Shown here in pieces: positions 51,527-59,078 of a DNA stretch of 64,000 nucleotides. Source of the DNA: Spirosoma aureum (lineage in GTDB: Bacteria; Bacteroidota; Bacteroidia; Cytophagales; Spirosomataceae). The DNA is taken from positions 1,696,501 to 1,760,500 of the forward strand of contig NZ_CP050063.1 in assembly GCF_011604685.1 (NCBI RefSeq). Direction: 5' to 3'. Under the pieces are notes generated by a model. The model ran no database searches and was not told where the DNA came from. It saw nothing but the letters and a program-made list of their open reading frames with translations. Made by a program: the position numbers and the translations under genes. Within the stretch, counting starts at the first letter, position 1, and each line of letters begins with the position of its first letter.

Positions 51527-54500
51527 TTAGAAACCGATGTTAATTCCGCCGGTGATCGTACGAGCTTGTGGAGCGGTATAGAAATCATAGCCCTGAGCGA
51601 TGTTCGATACGATATAATCGGCATTTACTTCTGGATCCCAACCCGCATACTTCGTGAAGGTGAGGAGGTTCTGACCCGTTACGAAGAAACGTACACTATT
51701 CAATTTCACCCGATTGATCAGTGTTTTCGGTAAGTTGTACGATAACGTAGCCGTGCGCAGCCGGACAAATGCACCATCGAGGATAAATCGGCTCGACGAT
51801 TGAGCGCCGTTGTTATAATACAAACGGGCTTCCGGTACGTTCGTATTCGTATTCTGACTTGTCCAGGCGGCTAGCTGATCGACGGTCTGGTTATCTTCAA
51901 AACGGCCATTTGCCGAAGAGTAGCGGCCAACACCGTAGAAATTGATCTTATTGCCAAATACGCCGTTGAACAGAACGCTCAATGTAATTCCCTTATAGCT
52001 AAAGGTGTTGGTGATACCACCAGTCCATTTAGGCAGTGGGCTTCCCATCACGACACGCTGTGCCTGGCTGTAGACATTCGTTGTGGTGCGATCTAATGAT
52101 CCATCAGGATTTGCCGTATTTTTATACCAGAGCGCATCCCCATTCGCCGGATCAACACCTGCGTACTCCTGCGTGAAGAATACACCCAGTGGCTGCCCTT
52201 CAACGGCACGGCTCATGGCGTTGATACCACCTTCAATAATCTGGCCTTGCAGATTGGTGATTTTGTTCTGGTTGGTAGCCGCATTGAAGCTTGTCGTCCA
52301 CCGGAAAGCACCCGTCAGGTTTTCGGTATTCAATACAAACTCAAATCCTTTATTTTCCAGGCTACCAACGTTCCGGAATTGTGTAGCGAAACCAGTTGTA
52401 CCTGGAACGTTTACGTTCAGCAGTAAGCCTGTTGTTTGCTTGTTATAGTAGTCAATTTCGCCGTTAATCCGGTTGTTGAGAATCCCGAAATCAAGACCAA
52501 TATCAAACTGATTGGTCGTTTCCCACTTCAGGTCGGGGTTGGCCAGTTGTGACGGGCGCTGACCGGGTAATGAGCCATAATTGGCATCGCCGGTAAACAG
52601 GCCTAATTGGGGGAAGTTCTGAATTTCGGCATTACCTGTCCGACCATAACTTGAGCGGAGCTTCAGAAAACTGATGGTATTATTATTTTTCAGGAAGCTT
52701 TCTTCCGACAATACCCAACCTGCCGAAATCGCGGGGAAAAAGCCGTAGCGGCTATTGCGACCAAACCGTGACGACCCATCGACACGGGCACTTAAGCCCA
52801 GCAGGTATCGGTCAGAGAATTTGTAATTAGCTCTGGCAAAATACGACAGGAAGCGATAGTCGGTCTGGGTTGAGCTACCATCGGTTTTGCGGGCTGCACT
52901 AACGATCTGGCGATAGGCGTCCGACGGGAAATCACGACCTTCGGTGAAATTCGTTTTTTGCTGAGACTGCTGATAGGACATACCCAGCGTAGCATCAATG
53001 GCATGCTTACCGAAGACGGTACCGTAGGAAAAGAAATTGTTGGTTGTGTAATTCTCCACGCGCACGTAGCGGTTCTGGCCGACGCCTTGTGGGGCGCTGA
53101 AATTACGCTGTGTTTTACTGTTGTAGTACAGCTCTTCCTGCTGGTTCAGTACGTCGAGGCCAAACTCCGTGCGGAATGTCAAGCCTTTTATAATCTGCAA
53201 CTGGCCATACACATTGCTGATATTCCGGTAAACCGTTGTGTTAAAATAGGCATTGCCAATATTGATCAGCGGGTTATAATAAACCGGAATGCTGATGTCG
53301 CCGGGAGGGGTTCCTACCGGGAGGCCCGTAGTTGGATCCGTAGCAGGTGTCATGGGTGGAAGCGCCACCATCTGCATTGGATTATCAAACTGGTTATCTG
53401 CCGAAATGCGCTGGTTAAAGGTGCGGGTCAGGCCAATGTTGAAGCCTGTGCGGAAGCGATCCGACACCTGATGGTCAAGGTTCAGACGACCAGAATACCG
53501 TTGCAGGGCGTTACCAACCAGAATACCTTTCTGATCCAGCAATTGACCGGATAAATAGAACGTCGTTTTTTCATTTCCGCCGTTTATGTTCAAGTCATAC
53601 TGCTGATACGGTGCATCCTGATAAGCCAGGTCTCCCCAGTTTGTACTTGCCTGTTGTGGAGTGCCATAGGTGCCAAGCCCCTGTGTGTCGTAGAAGCTCT
53701 TCATGTAGGACGAATACGAATCAGGATCAGCCGGGTCAAGGCCCTCGATGCGGTCTGAATTAGCAGCAGCCTGATTGTAAAATTTGACGTACTGGTCCGT
53801 ATTCAGAAAATTAAGTTTTTTCGTCGGTTTGCTCGATCCATATTGCGCGCCAAAGTTGATATTCGTCCGACCGGCTTTTCCGCGTTTGGTCGTAATCAGC
53901 ACAACGCCATTGGCCGCTCTGGCTCCGTAAATAGCCCCGGCCGAGGCATCCTTCAAAATATCGACAGACTCAATATCCTGCGGGTTAATATCAGCCAATG
54001 GGTTTGTAGAAGCACTATTGAAGCTCAGGTTGTCGGTTGTAACCGGCGTTCCGTCAACGACATATAGAGGTTGGTTCGAGGCAGATACCGACGATTGACC
54101 CCGTACCCGAACCTGAATTCCCTGGCCTAATTTACCCGAACCTGAATTGATCTGAACACCGGCAGCTTTACCCTGAAGTGCCTGATCAAAAGTAGTTACG
54201 GGCTGATCCTGAATATCGGCAGCCTTAACCTTTGCAATATTACCGGTCAGATCACGCTTGATCTGCTGGCCATAACCCGTAACAACGACTTCGCTCAAAT
54301 TACGTACGTCGGTCTTCAGTTGTACGTTGATTACCGAACGATTGTTTACCGGTTCTTCAACCGAAGTAAAGCCGATGAAGCTATAAACAAGGGTGACGTT
54401 CCCATCTGTAGACAGGCGGTAATTGCCCGATGCGTCGGTCAGCGTTCCCTGCGTTCGGCCTTTTATACTAACCGATACGCCTGGTAGACCGGCACCGTCA

Positions 54501-54598
54501 TCCGATGACGTGACCCTACCTGATACTACCTGACTCTGTGCATAGCTACTGCAAGCTATGACAAGAAATAGGAAGCTAACTAGTAAGAGTTTTCTCAT
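51527..54598 (-). CDS. SusC/RagA TonB-linked outer-membrane protein
   Basis: This 1023-residue protein has a signal peptide (MRKLLLVSFLFLVIACSSYAQ), a CarboxypepD_reg-like domain (about 25-100: VSGRVTSSDDGAGLPGVSVSI), and a SusC plug (about 105-220: SEVVVTGYGQQIKRDLTGNI, QPLYVVDGTPV, DASAGAIYGARAANGVVLITTKRGK). The barrel ends ITGGINIGF. The Cys at the end of the hydrophobic run makes a lipoprotein signal thinkable but SYAQ cleavage is the usual form. It is transcribed towards the M14 locus and partnered with the SusD at 50112. Confidence 0.93.
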   Translation of the reverse strand: MRKLLLVSFLFLVIACSSYAQSQVVSGRVTSSDDGAGLPGVSVSIKGRTQGTLTDASGNYRLSTDGNVTLVYSFIGFTSVEEPVNNRSVINVQLKTDVRNLSEVVVTGYGQQIKRDLTGNIAKVKAADIQDQPVTTFDQALQGKAAGVQINSGSGKLGQGIQVRVRGQSSVSASNQPLYVVDGTPVTTDNLSFNSASTNPLADINPQDIESVDILKDASAGAIYGARAANGVVLITTKRGKAGRTNINFGAQYGSSKPTKKLNFLNTDQYVKFYNQAAANSDRIEGLDPADPDSYSSYMKSFYDTQGLGTYGTPQQASTNWGDLAYQDAPYQQYDLNINGGNEKTTFYLSGQLLDQKGILVGNALQRYSGRLNLDHQVSDRFRTGFNIGLTRTFNQRISADNQFDNPMQMVALPPMTPATDPTTGLPVGTPPGDISIPVYYNPLINIGNAYFNTTVYRNISNVYGQLQIIKGLTFRTEFGLDVLNQQEELYYNSKTQRNFSAPQGVGQNRYVRVENYTTNNFFSYGTVFGKHAIDATLGMSYQQSQQKTNFTEGRDFPSDAYRQIVSAARKTDGSSTQTDYRFLSYFARANYKFSDRYLLGLSARVDGSSRFGRNSRYGFFPAISAGWVLSEESFLKNNNTISFLKLRSSYGRTGNAEIQNFPQLGLFTGDANYGSLPGQRPSQLANPDLKWETTNQFDIGLDFGILNNRINGEIDYYNKQTTGLLLNVNVPGTTGFATQFRNVGSLENKGFEFVLNTENLTGAFRWTTSFNAATNQNKITNLQGQIIEGGINAMSRAVEGQPLGVFFTQEYAGVDPANGDALWYKNTANPDGSLDRTTTNVYSQAQRVVMGSPLPKWTGGITNTFSYKGITLSVLFNGVFGNKINFYGVGRYSSANGRFEDNQTVDQLAAWTSQNTNTNVPEARLYYNNGAQSSSRFILDGAFVRLRTATLSYNLPKTLINRVKLNSVRFFVTGQNLLTFTKYAGWDPEVNADYIVSNIAQGYDFYTAPQARTITGGINIGF

Positions 54599-54892
54599 GT
54601 TATTAATTTAGAAAGTTGAAAAGAACTGTAAAAGTACAACGCAACGATAACTTATAAAAAAAATGGTGTACAACAAAGGTTGATTCTGCTGATAATGTCA
54701 AAATATTTATTGGAAAAATAGTTTTTAGCTAGAATAAAATATTTTATAGGCCATTTTGGTGAAATAAAGCGGAAAAATCTTGATTTATTCACAATTAAAG
54801 ACCGGTGACGGGCAGTTTGAAGAGAAATTAAACCATAAACTACTCGGCATAGTCTAACGTTTATAGGGAGTAACTTCCTGTAAACAACGATT

Positions 54893-56170
54893 ATGAACCG
54901 TCTATTACTTCCACTCCTTGTTCTGGTGCTGCTCGCACCGGAGCTACGTGCACAGGTACAATATGCCACCGAATCGCCCAGGGTAGATGATGTGAACGAC
55001 CGCGACGTGTCGATACAGCGTGTTGAGCTAACGGCCCAATACACAGTCATTTACATGAAGTTTGAAGCCAGCCAGCGAGTGGGTCGCGACCTGCCTTTCA
55101 GCATCCCAATGCCGAACGGAAGAGGAGGGAAAATAGAGTCTACCAACAACATTGGTTTTCAGCCTACATCACGGCTGTATGTCAACGAGGGTGAACGATC
55201 GTATAAATTTATTCGGGCCGAGAATATTCCCCTCGAAACCCGTCGGCGGGTTCAGCCGGGTGAACGGGTAGATTTTGTCGCCTATTTTGAACGGATCGAC
55301 CCCGGATACACTACGTTCGATTTGTTTGAATGTAAAGATGGTGGTGGCTATGTGTGTTTTAATTTCTGGGGGGTTCACATCATCAATCCGCCCAAAAAGA
55401 CCTACTCACAACGGACACCCAAGCCACAGGTTCAGCCAAAACCACAAACACAACCACAGCAACCACGCTACCAGCCCCGGACATCGCCAGGCGCTGGAAC
55501 GCCAGACCCAACCCCGCCCGTAACACAACCACAGACAACTCCATCGGCTGTGGCAATTGGTGGGATTACACGTGATGCCAAAACTAAGCAGTTAATGAGT
55601 GCAACAGTCAGTTTTCGGCTGCTATCCGGTGCTGAGTCGGCCGGCGATGGCTCGGCTGATTCTGTTCGGAGTAATAAATCAACAGGAGCCTATACGATTC
55701 CAGTCGATCGGCGCGGGGTGTACGTTGTGACCGCTTCGGCAAAAGGCTATTTCAGCCAGAGCGATACCCTCGCCACGAATCGCGTCAACGTAAATCGGAA
55801 TTTCGATCTGATTCCAATTGAAGCCGGAGCCACCATTACGCTGAAGAATATTTATTTTAATGCTTCCCAGTTCGACCTTCAGCCTGAATCCTACCCTGAA
55901 CTGGATCGACTCGTAACCGTAATGCAGGAGAATTCGACAATGACTATCCGGCTCGAAGGGCATACAGACACGGTTGGCGATTTCGATTCGAACGTTGAAC
56001 TGTCCCGGAATCGGGTCAATGAGGTGAAGCGATACCTGGTGGCGAAAGGAATCGGCGCGGGCCGAATCGATACAGTCGGTTATGGTCCATCGCGACCAAT
56101 CAATAAAAATAAAAGCCTGAAAGAGCGTCCTGAAAATCGTCGTGTAGAGATGGTGATTATAAACGTATAA
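54893..56170 (+). CDS. OmpA-family protein with CarboxypepD_reg-like insert
   Basis: This 425-residue envelope protein has a signal peptide (ending ELRAQ) and an N-terminal beta domain (about 20-160). A Pro/Gln-rich linker (about 165-215, KPQVQPKPQTQPQQPRYQP) follows, then a carboxypeptidase-regulatory-like domain (about 220-305: GGITRDAKTKQLMSATVSF). The C-terminal OmpA peptidoglycan-binding domain (about 315-425) has LEGHTDTVGDFDSNVELSRNR, RVNEVKRYL and ERPENRRVEMVI. It likely ties the outer membrane to peptidoglycan. It is divergent from the susC at 54598 with 294 bp between. Confidence 0.87.
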   Translation: MNRLLLPLLVLVLLAPELRAQVQYATESPRVDDVNDRDVSIQRVELTAQYTVIYMKFEASQRVGRDLPFSIPMPNGRGGKIESTNNIGFQPTSRLYVNEGERSYKFIRAENIPLETRRRVQPGERVDFVAYFERIDPGYTTFDLFECKDGGGYVCFNFWGVHIINPPKKTYSQRTPKPQVQPKPQTQPQQPRYQPRTSPGAGTPDPTPPVTQPQTTPSAVAIGGITRDAKTKQLMSATVSFRLLSGAESAGDGSADSVRSNKSTGAYTIPVDRRGVYVVTASAKGYFSQSDTLATNRVNVNRNFDLIPIEAGATITLKNIYFNASQFDLQPESYPELDRLVTVMQENSTMTIRLEGHTDTVGDFDSNVELSRNRVNEVKRYLVAKGIGAGRIDTVGYGPSRPINKNKSLKERPENRRVEMVIINV

Positions 56171-56183
56171 AACCTTGACAGTG

Positions 56184-56269
56184 GGTTTTCAGTTTACGGT
56201 TTCTGGTTTACTGGTAGCTAACTCAACCGAATAACAGCGGGTGGCTAATCCGAAACCCTAAACTAAACC
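56184..56269. repeat. degenerate GTTTTCAGTTT-family inverted repeat
   Basis: GGTTTTCAGTTTACGGTTTC (56184-56203) faces GAAACCCTAAACTAAACC (56252-56269), an imperfect reverse complement. It fills the gap between the OmpA and endonuclease III genes. Confidence 0.55.
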
Positions 56270-56274
56270 AGCCA

Positions 56275-56937
56275 ATGAAACCTGATTTTGATCTCGACGT
56301 TGTTCTGAACCGAATTGAGCAGGCTATTCGCCCATACCCCAAAGCCGCTATGTTTGAGCTGGCCGAACGAGGTTATAATAGTCTGTTTGAACAATTAATA
56401 TCCTGTATTGTCTCCATTCGCACGCTGGACGAGACAACAATACCTGTTTCGCTAAAACTGTTTGAAGCAGCCCGAACCCCTGATCAACTTCTGGCGCTTG
56501 ACATTCCTGTACTAACGGGTTTGCTATACGGCACGACCTATCCAGACCAGAAGGCGTATACCATGCATGGTATTGCCGATCGTATCGTCAATGAATTTGG
56601 GGGAGAATTGCCCGCCGATTTTGCTACGCTGATTTCGCTGAAGGGGGTTGGTCCAAAATGCGCCAATCTAGCCCTGGGCGTAGCAACAGGTCAGGCTGCG
56701 ATCAGCGTCGATGTTCATGTGCATCGGGTCGTAAACCGGTGGGGCTATGTACATACCAAACAGCCCGAACAAACGCTGAACGTCTTGGAAACACAGGTAC
56801 CACGTGAGCAGTGGGTCAATATCAATCGGCTATTGATGCCTTTCGGAAAGCACATCTGTACCGGCACACTGCCTCATTGTTCGACCTGCCCTGTGCTGGC
56901 GTGGTGTGAGCAGGAAGGGGTGGAGCGGCATCGATAA
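56275..56937 (+). CDS. nth: endonuclease III family DNA glycosylase/AP lyase
   Basis: This 220-residue base-excision repair enzyme has a HhH motif with the catalytic Lys in SLKGVGPKCANLAL (Lys128), the catalytic Asp in SVDVHVHRV (Asp146), and a [4Fe-4S] cluster loop C-x6-C-x2-C-x5-C at Cys 195, 202, 205 and 211. Length is typical. The alternative label is an uncharacterised endonuclease III domain protein, since QAAISVDVHVHR has Val and His in places where E. coli Nth has Thr and Phe. Confidence 0.9.
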   Translation: MKPDFDLDVVLNRIEQAIRPYPKAAMFELAERGYNSLFEQLISCIVSIRTLDETTIPVSLKLFEAARTPDQLLALDIPVLTGLLYGTTYPDQKAYTMHGIADRIVNEFGGELPADFATLISLKGVGPKCANLALGVATGQAAISVDVHVHRVVNRWGYVHTKQPEQTLNVLETQVPREQWVNINRLLMPFGKHICTGTLPHCSTCPVLAWCEQEGVERHR

Positions 56938-56949
56938 ACAACAACTTGA

Positions 56950-57498
56950 TTAGTCTGTTTTTTTTGCTGCCAGCGATACCATATACTCTTTTAAGCTAGC
57001 CAGTGTATCGTGACATTCTTTATCGATTTGCCGGTATAAATCAGCTTGCTGGCGAACTGCCTGATTTATTACAGCCGTACTTTTTGTTTTATTATCGGAA
57101 GAACGACTCATTTCTTCTGCAGTAGGGCTATCGGGCCGGACGGGTAGCGAAAGTCCATTGCCCTCTGCGATGAGATCGGTTATCGTGGCCCGGTAGCGTC
57201 CAAATTTCGACTCGATGGTAAGCGTATACCGGATCAGCTGATCGTCGATACGGTAGGCCGATTTGACAAATAGAATGTTATGTTCCTGATCGAATTGTTG
57301 CTCAGCATCGCTTTCGTTGGGGAATTGCTGTGCCAGCCACGAGCGTGCCTGAGTAATGATTTGTTTGGTTGGGCGTGTTGCGTCGGGCAGGCGCACTAAC
57401 TCCTGGTATTGAACCTGTCCAAGGTCATTGGTTGGCAATTTGACCTGGGCTAGTACGTTAATTGAGAACAATACTAGAAATGGTATCAGAATTTTCAT
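56950..57498 (-). CDS. secreted DUF4468-like protein
   Basis: This 182-residue protein has a signal peptide (MKILIPFLVLFSINVLAQ). The mature part starts LPTNDLGQVQYQELVRLPD and includes a WLAQQFPNE segment, LFVKSAYRIDDQLIRYTLTIESKFGRYRATITDLI. This alternating pattern fits DUF4468, a TBP-like fold common in secreted Bacteroidota proteins of unknown role. The C-terminal part (about 120-180) is helical. A TATCTTTG box lies about 120 nt upstream. It converges with nth. Confidence 0.72.
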   Translation of the reverse strand: MKILIPFLVLFSINVLAQVKLPTNDLGQVQYQELVRLPDATRPTKQIITQARSWLAQQFPNESDAEQQFDQEHNILFVKSAYRIDDQLIRYTLTIESKFGRYRATITDLIAEGNGLSLPVRPDSPTAEEMSRSSDNKTKSTAVINQAVRQQADLYRQIDKECHDTLASLKEYMVSLAAKKTD

Positions 57499-57616
57499 TG
57501 TTTAGCAATATCATTTCACCCATGTGTCGAATCACAGCGCTTATTAAGCTGACTGACAATTAGATATGGGTATCTGGGCCAGAAACTTTATACAGAAGTT
57601 CAGTACTTCGAGGGTA

Positions 57617-57624
57617 CAAAGATA
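57617..57624 (-). promoter_or_regulatory. -7 box upstream of the DUF4468 gene
   Basis: Leftward TATCTTTG matches TAnnTTTG. A TTTAG stands near the -33 position. A small palindrome, CGTTTGCTAAACG, at about 57637-57649 overlaps that -33 region. Confidence 0.4.
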
Positions 57625-57676
57625 TAGTTAAAGGGCGTTTGCTAAACGATTTATGGACGATAATGGTACTTGTTGA

Positions 57677-58189
57677 TTAGGTTGTAAGCGTTTCATCATC
57701 TACGGAAAGACCTGCCTCAATCAAGCCGTCCAGATCGAAGCCTTGTGCATCGAGGTAATTTATGATGGCACGGGCATTGACGCGGGCTGGGCCAACGCGG
57801 TAACCACTGTCTTTACTTGAGGCAATAACACCTTTGGTTGTAATGATGAGCGTTATTGGGTCAGCGTATAGTTCAATATAGTCATTTCCCCGTGTCACTG
57901 TCACGTCGATATCTTCATCCCAGGAATAAGCCGATTGAAAACATTGGCGTGCCTCGTCGTTACTGATCGCTACCAGTTTTCGGAGTACGGGACGGACTAA
58001 TTCAGGCGATAATTCATGCTCAAGCCGACTCCCTTCGTAACAAACCTTTACTTCCCCGCTTGTAATATCAACGGCTACTAGTTTAGCATTTCGGCTTTGG
58101 GCATCTGCGCCTTCAACCAGTACCTGTACCCGGCCACCTAAATAGCGAGCCAGTTCCTGGGCTGTTAAACCTGTAGTTCGTGTCTTCAT
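57677..58189 (-). CDS. hypothetical protein, 170 residues
   Basis: I do not recognise a family. I chose ATG 58189 (MKTRTTGLTAQELARYLGG). The alternative at 58234 adds MTLLYQTPTYYPKYI without support. The N-terminus looks like a short helix-turn-helix-like or winged segment, then beta-rich ARNAKLVAVDITSGEVKVCYEG and a C-terminal helical VNARAIINYLDAQGFDLDGLIEAG. The C-terminus recalls proteins of mobile or phage-like clusters, but no mobile gene is adjacent. It is bounded upstream by the 889 bp gene-free stretch. Function unknown. Confidence 0.6.
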   Translation of the reverse strand: MKTRTTGLTAQELARYLGGRVQVLVEGADAQSRNAKLVAVDITSGEVKVCYEGSRLEHELSPELVRPVLRKLVAISNDEARQCFQSAYSWDEDIDVTVTRGNDYIELYADPITLIITTKGVIASSKDSGYRVGPARVNARAIINYLDAQGFDLDGLIEAGLSVDDETLTT

Positions 58190-58621
58190 TATATATTTTG
58201 GGTAATATGTTGGTGTTTGATATAAAAGTGTCATTTGTAATTCTTCAGTTAAACAAAAATAACATCTTAAGGTGTTACTAATTCAATCACTGTAGTATTT
58301 AAATGTATACATGATGAATTAGGATTCATGCTGTTAATCTAATCAAGATACTTAAAATAAGAAGTATCCCAATTTTCTACTATGCACAAGTGTTATGGTT
58401 TAAGCTTGTGCACTTCTGAGATTTACATCCATCAATTTATAATCGTACCGAAAAAGGCTTATTAGACCTTCGAAAGCCAGTTTGATTCTGGAATGATCAA
58501 ATTTTGTACCAAAAACCTCACTTGAGACCAAGGTTCAATAAAGAAAAAGTATTTGTATCTACCTTTTTGATAGAGTATACCATCTTTGTTTACAGATATT
58601 TTGATGAGTAATGCATTTATA

Positions 58622-58658
58622 ATCAGCTGATAGTTTTAGGTAAATACTATCAGCTGAT
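58622..58658. repeat. 13-bp perfect inverted repeat
   Basis: ATCAGCTGATAGT (58622-58634) and ACTATCAGCTGAT (58646-58658) are exact reverse complements around an 11-nt loop. No T-run follows. Confidence 0.7.
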
Positions 58659-59028
58659 CTGTTGTTCTGTGCTCGTAGATCATTTGCGGTAGTTGAAGTC
58701 TACAAGTATCTCGCCAGAAATAAAACTTAATTTACTGCCCGTACCAAAAGTTCTGCCGATTTGATGAAAAGCGACGACTTCCTAAAGTAGATAATGGCTA
58801 TCGCTATTCATTGGCTGTACCAGAGAAACAATCCCATGTTGTTTCGGATTTTACTCTCCGAAATAATGGTAAGCCAGTCTGATGAAGAATAAATTACCAT
58901 TGTAACCTGTCAACGGTTGGATTATGAAGTCCTGCTCTAGTGTGATCCGCATGTCCCTATACTCACCCTATATAATTTGAGATGTGCAGGGTAGGAGTTC
59001 TTGCAAAAGTGACCTGCTTTAAACAAAA

Positions 59029-59058
59029 AAATGGTCCAGAATCAATTCTGGACCATTT
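59029..59058 (-). terminator. terminator of the penicillin-binding protein gene
   Basis: AAATGGTCCAGAAT (59029-59042) pairs with ATTCTGGACCATTT (59045-59058). Leftward a T-run TTTTTTTG follows. It lies 20 bp past the stop. Confidence 0.85.
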
Positions 59059-59078
59059 AGAGTCAAAAGCACTTCGGT

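Larger units (their letters stand above)
58190..59078. other. gene-free AT-rich stretch with several hairpins
   Basis: This 889 bp has no ATG-started frame longer than about 60 codons. Hairpins are GATACTT/AAGTATC (58347-58368), TGCACAAG/CTTGTGCA (58383-58412) and a perfect 13-bp stem (58622-58658). An open frame without a good start runs 58724-58882 (about 52 codons, with segments like DNGYRYSLAVPEKQ) and may be a gene remnant. The PBP terminator is at 59029-59058. Confidence 0.45.
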
